Origin: Bacteroides stercorirosoris
GTDB lineage: Bacteria > Bacteroidota > Bacteroidia > Bacteroidales > Bacteroidaceae
NCBI RefSeq assembly: GCF_900142015.1
Contig: NZ_FQZN01000019.1
Coordinates: 59,309 to 123,308 of the forward strand
Length of the DNA stretch: 64,000 nucleotides
Direction: 5' to 3'
Under the pieces are notes generated by a model that saw only the letters and a program-made list of their open reading frames with translations, was not told where the DNA came from and ran no database searches. The position numbers and the translations under genes were made by a program. Shown here in pieces: positions 1 through 9,071 of this stretch. Numbering within the stretch: position 1 is the first letter of the stretch; the number at the start of each line of letters is the position of its first letter.

Positions 1-957
1 TTCCATACTTCCGTTAGCGATATGCGGGTAATATTTCAATTGAACGGATGTCAGTCTGTCTATACCGGCAGTGGGCTTTGCCTTCTCAGGGCCATTTCCC
101 CACTTTCCATCTTGCGTATTGGGGAATAGCATAATGATATGAGCATCTTTCAGACTTGTCGGTTTTTCTCCTTCTTTATAGTAATAATACCCCATAGAGC
201 AATTCCAACAAGTATTCTGTCCGAGGAAAGTTACTACCACTTCGGCGTTCTCATTGATGTACATATCCGAATAGCTACGATATTCTTCCGGGCAAGACTT
301 CTTGGTGTTGATAACCCGTGTATGTGCAGTGTAGAGTCCATCTTTCTCTTTAGCGGCAAAATCTCCGTTATATTTATAGCCGATTTCTCCGTTACGTTTT
401 TTATTGTAGCTACCCAACCAGTCCTTCCAGCGTGTATCTTGATATGCGGGAGGAGTATTCCGCTGAGTTAACATATAGCTATCGTATTCTTTATCTGTAG
501 GGCGTACCGCACGGGTATTTGCATCTGCCGCCCCATCTGTGGCCTTGATAACTCCGTTGACTATCTCTGCTTCTATCAAAGTCTGTGCAAAGAATGCCGG
601 GGTATAGACATATACTTTCTTTACGTACGCGGGCAGTTCCACTTTTCCATTGAAAACGCTGTTGTCGGTAGTGTAGGATACGAAGAGGGGGGACACATCA
701 TCTCGCTTAATACAGTTGTACTCACCAGGAGTAACGGGCATTTCATCATACAATTCAAAGTAAACATTAGCTTGCACTTCGCTATTTAGATAGCTAACTT
801 CCAAGCTGACTTCGTTCTGAACTGTTGCATAGTCGAATTCATTGAATTCTTTGTCGTCTTCTTTGGGACCCTGATAAACATCCTTATCAGTGCAGCTACT
901 TAGGGCAAGAGTAAAAGTTGTAGTAAGTAGCATCATCCCTAATAGTCTTTTTCTCAT
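1..957 (-). CDS. LruC-like surface lipoprotein, C-terminal part cut by the window edge
   Basis: Reading the minus strand from the ATG at 957 gives an uninterrupted frame of 319 codons that runs off the window. The N-terminus is a lipoprotein signal (MRKRLLGMM, then lipobox LSSC with Cys21), followed by an acidic stretch. The later part contains a GYYYYKEGEKPTS segment and an aromatic, Gly-rich region that resemble Bacteroides LruC/DUF4842 lipoproteins; this family call is from memory of such sequences and is tentative. A good Bacteroides-type promoter lies just upstream. It is divergent from the DUF2490 gene. Its role is unknown; an exported, probably surface-exposed lipoprotein is the safe reading. 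Confidence 0.6.
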   Translation of the reverse strand, partial: MRKRLLGMMLLTTTFTLALSSCTDKDVYQGPKEDDKEFNEFDYATVQNEVSLEVSYLNSEVQANVYFELYDEMPVTPGEYNCIKRDDVSPLFVSYTTDNSVFNGKVELPAYVKKVYVYTPAFFAQTLIEAEIVNGVIKATDGAADANTRAVRPTDKEYDSYMLTQRNTPPAYQDTRWKDWLGSYNKKRNGEIGYKYNGDFAAKEKDGLYTAHTRVINTKKSCPEEYRSYSDMYINENAEVVVTFLGQNTCWNCSMGYYYYKEGEKPTSLKDAHIIMLFPNTQDGKWGNGPEKAKPTAGIDRLTSVQLKYYPHIANGSME

Positions 958-985
958 AAAATGTAGTATTGGCATGAATCTTCTG

Positions 986-1016
986 CAAATGTACAATAAA
1001 TGAATGAATTTTACAA
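986..1016 (-). promoter_or_regulatory. Bacteroides-type promoter for the LruC-like gene
   Basis: On the minus strand a perfect -7 box TACATTTG (TAnnTTTG; CAAATGTA at 986-993) is separated by 20 bp from a -33 TTG (CAA at 1014-1016). Transcription would start about 20 bases before the ATG at 957. Confidence 0.6.
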
Positions 1017-1031
1017 CAAAATATGCGACTT

Positions 1032-1062
1032 TTTGTTGTTTATTATAGTCTAATTAACTTTG
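1032..1062 (+). promoter_or_regulatory. Bacteroides-type promoter for the DUF2490 gene
   Basis: TTTG at 1032-1035, a 19-bp spacer, then a perfect -7 box TAACTTTG at 1055-1062. A second perfect -7 box, TAGCTTTG at 1110-1117, lacks a clear -33 element but lies closer to the ATG at 1137. Confidence 0.65.
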
Positions 1063-1136
1063 CTGCGGAAATGACATCCGTATTACAGATTTATTACAGA
1101 ATTTATCTTTAGCTTTGTGAGCTCAAAAGAATATGA

Positions 1137-1817
1137 ATGAAAACAGTAAAAAACGATATCTTGAAAGGACGCGCTTTGTCGCTGAGAGTAGCCTCTTTGT
1201 CTGCTGTCTTATTCGTCATTTGCCTGTTTCCTTTGCAGGCGCAGGATAGTGATTTTGTGACCTGGAATAAGATGAAAGCCAGATATGATGTATCACCTAA
1301 GGTTGAGCTTTACGGAGATGTGGAGATGCGTACCCGTGATGCATTGGAAGAAATAGACCGTTGGGGATTTGGCGTAGGCGCTTCAGTTCGTCTTCTTTCA
1401 TTTCTGAAAGCTGAAGGCGGTTACGAATTTCACTATCGCAATCGTGGTGAAAACGGCTGGAAATCCCGGCACCGTTATCATGCAGGGGCTTCTGCCACTT
1501 TCAAAAAAAGACAATGGACGTTCACCCTGCGCGAACGTTTCCAGCATACTTTTGACGGACGCGGAGCAGATGAATTTCGCCTCCGCACCCGCTTGAAAGC
1601 GGCCTATAAGGTAACTACATGGTCGCCGTATGTCTCTTTGGAGCAATATCACGGTCTGGGCAAAGATGAATGGTTCCATGCCTCCCGTTTCCGTGCTCGG
1701 GGTGGGGTAGAAGCTAAATTGTCATCCTCCTGGTCGGCAGATGTTTTCTATTGCTACCAGCACGAGAGTGATCTGGACAGGCACGTACTGGGCTGGGAGT
1801 TGATTTACAGATTTTAA
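1137..1817 (+). CDS. DUF2490 family outer-membrane beta-barrel protein
   Basis: A 226-residue exported protein with a long N-terminal basic region and a hydrophobic signal segment ending near FPLQAQ (about residues 20-37). The mature part is a run of alternating amphipathic strands rich in Trp, Tyr, Arg and Phe, and it ends in YRF. A C-terminal aromatic residue is typical of proteins inserted in the outer membrane by BAM. The pattern and length fit the DUF2490 family, whose function is unknown. It is a single-gene unit with its own promoter, divergent from the lipoprotein gene, and is probably not part of the Sus-like locus that follows. Confidence 0.75.
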   Translation: MKTVKNDILKGRALSLRVASLSAVLFVICLFPLQAQDSDFVTWNKMKARYDVSPKVELYGDVEMRTRDALEEIDRWGFGVGASVRLLSFLKAEGGYEFHYRNRGENGWKSRHRYHAGASATFKKRQWTFTLRERFQHTFDGRGADEFRLRTRLKAAYKVTTWSPYVSLEQYHGLGKDEWFHASRFRARGGVEAKLSSSWSADVFYCYQHESDLDRHVLGWELIYRF

Positions 1818-2095
1818 ATACCTTAACTTCCGAAAAACGGCGAAAATGCCCAAAACATGTTCCTGTCTTGGGTAAAAGTTGCAAATAAAGGCTTTTAAGA
1901 AAAGAAATGAGTTTAAAAATCAAGAAATAAATCAGGCAATACTGCTTGGGTCTGATAATATTTCCGGTACAATTTGCATATCTTATAAAAAATGACGAAC
2001 ATTGTATTTCGTTAACCGACTTCGGATATTCCTGTGTTTGTAATATCCCTGTAAGAAGCCTACTGTATTTTTATGCTCTAAATGATGAAAATGTT

Positions 2096-2713
2096 ATGAC
2101 AGAATACATGGATGAGAAAGTATTATTATCAGAGATTAAGCAGAATAACAAGGAAGCTTTCGAATTTCTTTTCAAGAGATATTACCCCAGATTGCAAGGG
2201 TATGCCATTCGTTTTGTGGAAGATGAAGAAGTGGCCCGGGACATTATCCAGGAGTGCTTCCTGAAGTTTTGGGAGAAGCGGGAACTGCTTTCTGCGGTAT
2301 CTGTCACTTCGTTGTTGTTTGCTATGGTACGCAACAGTTGTCTTAATTATCTCAAACACCTTTCAGTTATTGAGAAACATCAGATAGAATATCTGGCAAA
2401 TCAGGAAGGAGAAGAGAGGCTGTATTATGCCGACTTTGCGCTGGATGCTGAATACGGGCTTCTATATGATGAGTTGCAGGAACAAATCAAGATTGTGATA
2501 AACGATCTCCCCGAACGTTGCCGTGAAGTCTTTATCATGAGCCGTTTTAAGAATCTGAAAAACCGGGAGATAGCGGATAAACTCAAAATCTCCACTACTG
2601 CGGTAGAAAAGCAAATAGCTAAGGCACTGAACAGTTTCTCCAAACACTTTAAAGATAAGTATCCGCTGGATATTTATATAATGGTGTTGGCATGGGTGAT
2701 TTTTAATGAATGA
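2096..2713 (+). CDS. ECF RNA polymerase sigma factor, Bacteroidetes family (first relay)
   Basis: A sigma-70 family factor of about 205 residues. Region 2 (KEAFEFLFKRYYPRLQGYA, then EDEEVARDIIQECFLKFWE) binds the -10 element. Region 4 (LPERCREVFIMSRF, then NREIADKLKISTTAVEKQI) is the helix-turn-helix for -35 recognition. I chose the ATG at 2096 (MTEYMDEK): the 50 upstream in-frame codons are Cys- and Phe-rich and look untranslated. It is followed by a FecR anti-sigma gene and an STN-domain SusC, the standard order for trans-envelope signalling in Bacteroides. It probably drives transcription of the downstream susC-susD-GDPD unit when SusC binds its ligand. Confidence 0.9.
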   Translation: MTEYMDEKVLLSEIKQNNKEAFEFLFKRYYPRLQGYAIRFVEDEEVARDIIQECFLKFWEKRELLSAVSVTSLLFAMVRNSCLNYLKHLSVIEKHQIEYLANQEGEERLYYADFALDAEYGLLYDELQEQIKIVINDLPERCREVFIMSRFKNLKNREIADKLKISTTAVEKQIAKALNSFSKHFKDKYPLDIYIMVLAWVIFNE

Positions 2714-2824
2714 GAATATACATGATCGGTTAAAAAGCGGAAAATGGAAGTTTTCTGCTTTTTTTCTTTATATGAGGGTTAGGTAAGATAAATTATAGTT
2801 GTTATATCTTTAGAGAGCGAAATT

Positions 2825-3814
2825 ATGAAAGCAGAAAAACAAATTCAGATATTGGCTATCCGTTACTTCGAAGGACAGATTTCGAGGGCGGACGAAGAAC
2901 GTTTATTCAAGTTCATTCAGGAGAGTGAGGAGAATTATTCGCAGTTCAAGGCGTGGGAACATGAATGGCTGCTTTCTTCGGAAACCGACGACAGGACAGA
3001 ACATGAATGGGAAAGATTGCAAGTTAAGATGCGTACCCGCGAAACGATTGTCCCGATGTTGCCGTCTTCTAAATTCACTTTCTGGAGAAAGACAGCTGCT
3101 GTTGCCGCTATTGTGGTTCTGACAGCCGGGACTACCTTAGGCATTTGGAATACAATTTCCTATTTACAGCCCGAAACTTACCTGACACTTGAAGCACCTT
3201 ATGGTGAAAAGAGTAAGATGACTTTGCCGGATGGTACGGTAATTTGGCTGAATGCAGGCTCTAAGCTTCAATATTCCAATAAATTCAATACCGGTGACCG
3301 CCGGGTGAAGTTGGATGGAGAGGGCTATTTTGAAGTCACCAAGCACAATGGCAAACAGTTTACTGTAGAAACAATGGCCTATGATGTGGTAGTGAAAGGT
3401 ACGAAATTCGATGTTTCTGCTTATTCGGATGATGAGTTTGTCACTACTACTTTGCTTGAAGGAAGTGTGGAACTTCTGCGTGGCGAACAAACCGTGAAGA
3501 TGAGGCCCGGAGAGTCTGTACGCTTGGATCTGCTTTCCGGGAGATTTATCCGTAACAGGGTGAATGCTTCGCAATCAAAAGCCTGGTCAGAGAATAAGTT
3601 AGAGTTCGACCATATCACATTGAAAGAATTGGTCGTGAAATTATCCCGGCAATATGATGTGAAAATCCGGCTTGAATCAGAACAATTGGGAAATAAAACT
3701 TTCCATTTCTCACTTCGGAATCAAGAGACGATAAGTGAGGTTATGGAAGCTTTGCAAAAGATTATTCCAATCACTGTGGAACGTAAAAAAGAATATATAT
3801 ATATACGAGAATAA
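2825..3814 (+). CDS. FecR-family anti-sigma factor (DUF4974), first relay
   Basis: A 329-residue inner-membrane protein. The N-terminal cytoplasmic part (about 1-85) should hold the sigma factor. One membrane helix follows (WRKTAAVAAIVVLTAGTTLG, about 88-107). The periplasmic FecR beta-domain contains YGEKSKMTLPDGTVIWLNAG and the VKGTKFDVSAY strand motif. A C-terminal DUF4974 domain (about 260-329) ends in ITVERKKEYIYI. In this family the periplasmic end reads the state of the STN domain of the partner SusC and releases the sigma factor. It lies between the sigma gene and susC, all on one strand. Confidence 0.92.
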   Translation: MKAEKQIQILAIRYFEGQISRADEERLFKFIQESEENYSQFKAWEHEWLLSSETDDRTEHEWERLQVKMRTRETIVPMLPSSKFTFWRKTAAVAAIVVLTAGTTLGIWNTISYLQPETYLTLEAPYGEKSKMTLPDGTVIWLNAGSKLQYSNKFNTGDRRVKLDGEGYFEVTKHNGKQFTVETMAYDVVVKGTKFDVSAYSDDEFVTTTLLEGSVELLRGEQTVKMRPGESVRLDLLSGRFIRNRVNASQSKAWSENKLEFDHITLKELVVKLSRQYDVKIRLESEQLGNKTFHFSLRNQETISEVMEALQKIIPITVERKKEYIYIRE

Positions 3815-3906
3815 AGCATGTTTTAGTTTCAACCTTTTAGAATTCAGTATTATGTCTAACAAATTAAAGAACAGTTTTTATTAACAACGATTCTAATTTT
3901 TACACT

Positions 3907-6900
3907 ATGGACAACATGAAGAAACATTTGTGTCGGTTGCTTTTATTAGTAGCCTTATGCATAAGTTGTGGTATGGCAAATGCCCAAACAGTGAGCAAAG
4001 ATTTCAAGGCTCAACCTTTGAAATCAGTCTTAAAGGATATAGAACAGCAAACAGGATTGTCTATTATCTATGAAGTTAATGAAGTGAATGGGGAAAAGAA
4101 AATCACCCAATCTTTCAAAAATACCTCTGTTGAGAAAGTGTTATCTGAAATTCTGGGTGAAGACTTAGAGTTCAATATACAGAATAAAATGATTATCATA
4201 TCTAAAAAAGATGTGACAGGAACTTCTAAAAAAAATCTGAAGAAGATCACTGGTAAAATTATTGATGAGAAGGGAGAACCTGTAATTGGTGCTACAGTCT
4301 TGGAAGAAGGGACGTCGAATGGTGCAATTACTGATGTGGACGGTGAATTTTCTTTGAATGATGTTATTGAGAATTCTACTTTGACTATTTCATATGTTGG
4401 TTATAAAACTATCCAACTGAAAGCATCCGATAAAAAACTTTCTACTATAGTACTTCAAGAAGATAGCGAGTTGATAGATGAAGTTGTGGTTGTCGGCTAT
4501 GGCACGGTAAAGAAACGTGATTTGACGGGATCTGTCGCCTCTTTAAACTCTGATGTTATTTCTTCTGTTCCGGCTACGTCGGCTGTAGAGGCTTTACAGG
4601 GGCGTGCATCCGGTGTTGTTGTGTCCACTTCTAATTGGGCACCGGGAGAAACTCCTTCTATTTTGATCAGAGGAAAGCGGTCTATTAATGCCAGCAATGA
4701 TCCCTTGTTTGTAGTAGATGGAATTCCTGTCACTGGCGGTATGGGAGAGATCAGTCCTTCGGATATTGAATCTATGGAAGTTTTAAAAGATGCCTCAGCG
4801 ACAGCTATTTATGGTTCAAGAGGAGCAAATGGTGTGATCATTATTACCACTAAGCAGGGTAAGGAGGGAAAAACGCAGATAGATTACAATGGTTATGTAG
4901 GTGTTCAGACTATACAAAATAAGCTGGATTTGATGAATGGAGCAGAATATGCTGAATATACGCGTGAAGCATATCGCAACAGTAGTGGTTCCAACAAATA
5001 TCTTTCAGATACTCCTGATAAAGAGCAAGATATGCTGCTTCCTATGTTCAAGCAAGATCCTTATGTATTGGAGTCTGTAATGATGGCTTATGATGAAAAA
5101 GGCAATTATGATCCTTCAAAAATACGTTCATACAATTGGTTTGATGACGTGACACGTAATGGACTCATCACAGACCATCAACTGAACATTCGCGGTGGTG
5201 GAGCAAAAACTAATTTTATGGCTTCTGTCACTTATAATAAAACAGAAGGTATAATGAAGGATAAAGACTATGAACGCTATTTCATCCGTTTCAATATCAG
5301 TCATAGTATAAATAAGTATATTAAATTTGGCGGACAAACTCAGTATTCCCATTCTGTACAGAATCGGGGAAGTGGGATGGAAACCGATATGTATTTATAT
5401 CGTATAACTCCGTTGGGGCGTTTTATTAATGAAGATGGTACTTATCCCGGTTTGGTTGGCGGTGACTCTCAAATGTATAACCCTTTGATGAATACAGTAG
5501 AAGGTGCGGTAGACCGCCCTTTGAAGACCAGCCGCTATTTAGGTAGTTATTTTGTGGACATCAAATTCCCTGTAAAAGGATTGAGTTTCCGTTCCAATTT
5601 GGGTATTGATTCACGTACTGTGCAAGACTATGAATACTTTGCTTCTGCCACAACAGAGCGACAGTTGGGAAATTCTGCTGCCAGTAATTCTGTGGAAAAG
5701 TATTCGATGATTACTTGGGAGAATTACTTCACCTACAATCGCGATTTCAATGAGAAACATTCTTTAGGTGTAACTCTTTTGCAGTCTATCCAGCAAGATT
5801 TAAAGGAAACTTTAGGGGCTTCTGTACAAAACACTCCGTCTGATATCTTAAAGTACTATGATTTGGCCTCCGGTTTATTGATCGATGGCGTAGACAGTGA
5901 TTATGTAAAGTGGAATATGGCATCTTTTATGGGACGTATCAACTATAATTATCTGGGGCGTTATTTATTGACAGTTTCTGCACGTTATGATGGATCTTCA
6001 CGATTGGCTGACGGTCACAAATGGGTGTTGTTTCCATCAGCGGCTTTGGCGTGGCGAATTAGTGATGAATCTTTCATGAAGTCACTTTCTTGGTTGGATA
6101 ATCTGAAATTTCGTTTAGGATATGGTAAGACAGGTAATTCTTCAGTAGATCCCTATCAGACGAGAGGAAAGCTTGGCAAGAAACGCTATGTTTATAACAA
6201 TGGTGCTACGGAAATAATGGGTTATGCTCCTTCTCTTATGGCTAATAGCTCTTTGACGTGGGAAACTACTGATCAGTGGAACATCGGACTCGATTTTGGT
6301 TTTCTGAAGAATCGTATCAATGGTTCTGTTGAGTTATATTTACAGAACACGCATGATTTGTTGCTTGAGCGCCAGTTACCGGTGGTATCCGGTTTCTCCA
6401 GTGTGATGTCTAATGTAGGGTCTACACGTAACAAGGGTATTGAAATAACATTGAATACACGTAATATCCAGACCAAAAACTTCACTTGGAGTACCGATTG
6501 GATGTTCTCTGCCAATAAAGAAGAAATTGTGGAATTATATAACGGAAAGTCAGATGACATTGGTAACCGTTGGTTTATCGGTAATCCGATTGACGTATAT
6601 TATAATTATGAAAAGATCGGTATCTGGCAAAATACGCCGGAAGATTTGGCAGAGATGGCTAAGTTTAATGAAGAAGGAGGTAATTTTATAGTGGGTAGCA
6701 TCAAACTCAGAGATGTGGATGGAGACTATAAAATAACCGATAAGGATAAGATCATTTTGGGTAATGAGCGCCCGAAGTTTGTGGCAAGTTTAGTGAATAA
6801 TATTGAGTATAAAGGATTTGATTTCTCTATATTCTTGTATGCCAGTGTCGGACGTATGCTGAAGAATGATATCGAATTTATGGAGAAGCCCGGACGCGCC

Positions 6901-7224
6901 AATTCTGTCAGGGTGAACTATTGGACTCCCAATAATCCTACCAATGATTTTCCTCGCCCGAGTGCAGATACGGAGAAGTTAGATTATATCTCTACTATCG
7001 GATATGATAAAGCGGATTTCCTGAGAATTAGAAATATTACTTTGGGGTATACTTTGCCGAAAGACCTGACACAGAAAGTTATGTTGAATAAAGTCAGGTT
7101 TTATTTGAGTGCTAATAATCCTTTTATCTTCACTAATTTTACCGGTGTTGATCCGGAGGGGGCTAATGGACGTACTTCACCAAGTTATAGTACTTGGATG
7201 TTTGGTGTAAATCTTTCTATGTAA
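3907..7224 (+). CDS. SusC/RagA TonB-dependent transporter with STN signalling domain (first pair)
   Basis: An outer-membrane transporter of 1105 residues. In order: signal peptide (about 1-26, ending GMANAQ), STN domain (about 30-100, FKAQPLKSVLKDIEQQTGLS), carboxypeptidase-regulatory-like domain (about 113-185, GEPVIGATVLEEGTSNGAIT), the conserved EVVVVGYGT (192-200) leading into the plug, then a 22-strand barrel ending GVNLSM. The STN domain makes it a signal-transducing receptor that talks to the adjacent FecR/ECF pair. SusD follows after 19 nt. The substrate is not visible from sequence. The neighbouring GDPD genes suggest glycerophosphodiester-containing material; no glycoside hydrolase is present. 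Confidence 0.95.
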   Translation: MDNMKKHLCRLLLLVALCISCGMANAQTVSKDFKAQPLKSVLKDIEQQTGLSIIYEVNEVNGEKKITQSFKNTSVEKVLSEILGEDLEFNIQNKMIIISKKDVTGTSKKNLKKITGKIIDEKGEPVIGATVLEEGTSNGAITDVDGEFSLNDVIENSTLTISYVGYKTIQLKASDKKLSTIVLQEDSELIDEVVVVGYGTVKKRDLTGSVASLNSDVISSVPATSAVEALQGRASGVVVSTSNWAPGETPSILIRGKRSINASNDPLFVVDGIPVTGGMGEISPSDIESMEVLKDASATAIYGSRGANGVIIITTKQGKEGKTQIDYNGYVGVQTIQNKLDLMNGAEYAEYTREAYRNSSGSNKYLSDTPDKEQDMLLPMFKQDPYVLESVMMAYDEKGNYDPSKIRSYNWFDDVTRNGLITDHQLNIRGGGAKTNFMASVTYNKTEGIMKDKDYERYFIRFNISHSINKYIKFGGQTQYSHSVQNRGSGMETDMYLYRITPLGRFINEDGTYPGLVGGDSQMYNPLMNTVEGAVDRPLKTSRYLGSYFVDIKFPVKGLSFRSNLGIDSRTVQDYEYFASATTERQLGNSAASNSVEKYSMITWENYFTYNRDFNEKHSLGVTLLQSIQQDLKETLGASVQNTPSDILKYYDLASGLLIDGVDSDYVKWNMASFMGRINYNYLGRYLLTVSARYDGSSRLADGHKWVLFPSAALAWRISDESFMKSLSWLDNLKFRLGYGKTGNSSVDPYQTRGKLGKKRYVYNNGATEIMGYAPSLMANSSLTWETTDQWNIGLDFGFLKNRINGSVELYLQNTHDLLLERQLPVVSGFSSVMSNVGSTRNKGIEITLNTRNIQTKNFTWSTDWMFSANKEEIVELYNGKSDDIGNRWFIGNPIDVYYNYEKIGIWQNTPEDLAEMAKFNEEGGNFIVGSIKLRDVDGDYKITDKDKIILGNERPKFVASLVNNIEYKGFDFSIFLYASVGRMLKNDIEFMEKPGRANSVRVNYWTPNNPTNDFPRPSADTEKLDYISTIGYDKADFLRIRNITLGYTLPKDLTQKVMLNKVRFYLSANNPFIFTNFTGVDPEGANGRTSPSYSTWMFGVNLSM

Positions 7225-7243
7225 TCTTTAAATGTAACTGAAT

Positions 7244-9055
7244 ATGAAAAAGATAAATATATTTTTGTTGATGGTTGGCTTGTTGCTTGGAACCGCTGGT
7301 TGTGCCGATTGGTTGAGTGAGGATGAGGCTCCTAAAATGACTTATGATTATTATGGAACCGAGCAGGGAGTGGATGCAGCAGTAGCTGCTGCATATAGTT
7401 TTTTACGTTGGGGATGTGGTGGTGAACGATATGATGTACTAACAGAATTAGGAACTGATTTATTTACTGCCGGAAGCGATGGAAACAACAAAACATCGTT
7501 CAATGGCTATGGCACACAATTGAATCCGGAAAATAGTATCTTGTCAGAATTGTGGGAGAATCATTATAAAGGTATCAGTGATGCCAATATTGCTATGGAT
7601 CAGATACGGCAATCTGATATGAGTGAATCAAAAAAGATGACCTCGCTGGGCGAGATGCTTTTTATCCGTTCTTTCTTATACTTTGAATTAGTACAGCAAT
7701 TTGGAAAAGTGCCTTTGGTAACTGAAGGCAGCTTCGAGATTCGTACCGACTTTAAACGGGCTGCAATAGCAGATATATACAAACAGATCATTACCGACCT
7801 GCGTACGGCTGTTGAATATTTGCCGGAAAAAGTGGATGAGTCACAGAAAGGGAAAGCGACCTCCTATGCAGCTTCACATTTACTGGCTAAAGTCTATTTG
7901 ACGAGGGGCAGTGCTGTGACGGATGTTCGCGGACAACAGACAACAGATATGGATAGTGTTCTCTATTTTGCAGAGAACGTGATAAAGAATAGTCCTTATC
8001 GCTTACAAAAGAACTTTGCAGATTTGTGGGATATAAATAATATGGGAAATTCTGAAGTGATTTTTGCCGTGCAGTTTACTTCCAATCCTATTTTCAATGA
8101 AGATGGAAATACCTTCCATCTGTATTGGCTGCCAGTTTATGATGATGAAGCAGGTATGGAACGTGATATATTCTATGGACGTCCATATAAACGTTATTGT
8201 CCGACAGATAAGGTCTTATTCAATCTTTATGACCGTAAAAACGACTCTCGTTTTTATAAGAGTTTCCGTTGGGCATATATGTCAAACTATGCAAAAACAA
8301 TTCCTATATGGGAACAACTTGAAGATAAAGGTGAGATCTATTTCACTCCTGATCCGTCGAAAGGGCAGATAGCAGGTAAAAAGAAATTTGAGGTAGGTGA
8401 TACGGCTATATATTACACCATCGAGAAAACCGGATTCAAAAAGAACAGTATAGAAATGAAGAAACTGCGTGCCAATAAATCTTATACTTACTATCCGTAT
8501 GAGGTGCATGATTCCAAGCATTATCCTACTCTTATCAAGCACATGGCTCCCAATCGCTCTTCTGTCGCAGAAAAAGCATCATCACGTGAATGGGTACGTA
8601 TGCGTTTAGGTGAAACCTATTTGATAGCTGCTGAGGCGGCTGGCAGGAAAGGTGATTTTGATTTGGCTGCCCAATATATCAATGTCATTCGCGAACGTGC
8701 CGCGTGGGCAGATGGAGAAACTAAAACTGCGCAATACTGGGAAGTTGAAGGTGGAGATATTAATGACATGAACAGTACTTATGATGATATAAAAGTAACT
8801 GCTGCTGAGCTTTCAACCGGCGATTTTGTATCATTTATGTTAGATGAACGTGGTCGTGAGCTGTTGGGTGAGATCTGTCGCTGGGAAGACTTAGTGCGTA
8901 CGGAGAAATTTTATGAATGGGTGAAGAAATATAATTCTGAAGCGGAAGCTGCTATAAAGCCTTATCATAAACTGCGTCCCATTCCTCAAACTCATATTGA
9001 TCGTTTGGATCCTGTAGGGCCGATTGAAGAAGAACAAAATGAAGGATATTATTAA
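7244..9055 (+). CDS. SusD/RagB surface binding lipoprotein (first pair)
   Basis: A 603-residue partner lid of the preceding SusC. The lipobox is LGTAGC with Cys20, followed by acidic residues (ADWLSEDE), a Bacteroides surface-export-like context. The helical TPR-like core contains LGEMLFIRSFLYFELVQQFG and the C-terminal SusD signature LLGEICRWEDLVRTEKF. Family members sit on the outer-membrane surface and deliver ligand to SusC. It is translated right after susC and before the GDPD-PP2C gene, so the three probably form one operon with the sigma/anti-sigma genes. Confidence 0.94.
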   Translation: MKKINIFLLMVGLLLGTAGCADWLSEDEAPKMTYDYYGTEQGVDAAVAAAYSFLRWGCGGERYDVLTELGTDLFTAGSDGNNKTSFNGYGTQLNPENSILSELWENHYKGISDANIAMDQIRQSDMSESKKMTSLGEMLFIRSFLYFELVQQFGKVPLVTEGSFEIRTDFKRAAIADIYKQIITDLRTAVEYLPEKVDESQKGKATSYAASHLLAKVYLTRGSAVTDVRGQQTTDMDSVLYFAENVIKNSPYRLQKNFADLWDINNMGNSEVIFAVQFTSNPIFNEDGNTFHLYWLPVYDDEAGMERDIFYGRPYKRYCPTDKVLFNLYDRKNDSRFYKSFRWAYMSNYAKTIPIWEQLEDKGEIYFTPDPSKGQIAGKKKFEVGDTAIYYTIEKTGFKKNSIEMKKLRANKSYTYYPYEVHDSKHYPTLIKHMAPNRSSVAEKASSREWVRMRLGETYLIAAEAAGRKGDFDLAAQYINVIRERAAWADGETKTAQYWEVEGGDINDMNSTYDDIKVTAAELSTGDFVSFMLDERGRELLGEICRWEDLVRTEKFYEWVKKYNSEAEAAIKPYHKLRPIPQTHIDRLDPVGPIEEEQNEGYY

Positions 9056-9071
9056 TCTAATTGGAGTTATT

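Noticed and set aside
139..471. Plus-strand reading frame inside the first gene
   Set aside because: It is antisense to the lipoprotein frame, which has a signal peptide, lipobox and promoter.
1946..2095. Fifty-codon N-terminal extension of the first sigma factor
   Set aside because: Composition is unlike a sigma factor and region 2 begins just after the ATG at 2096.
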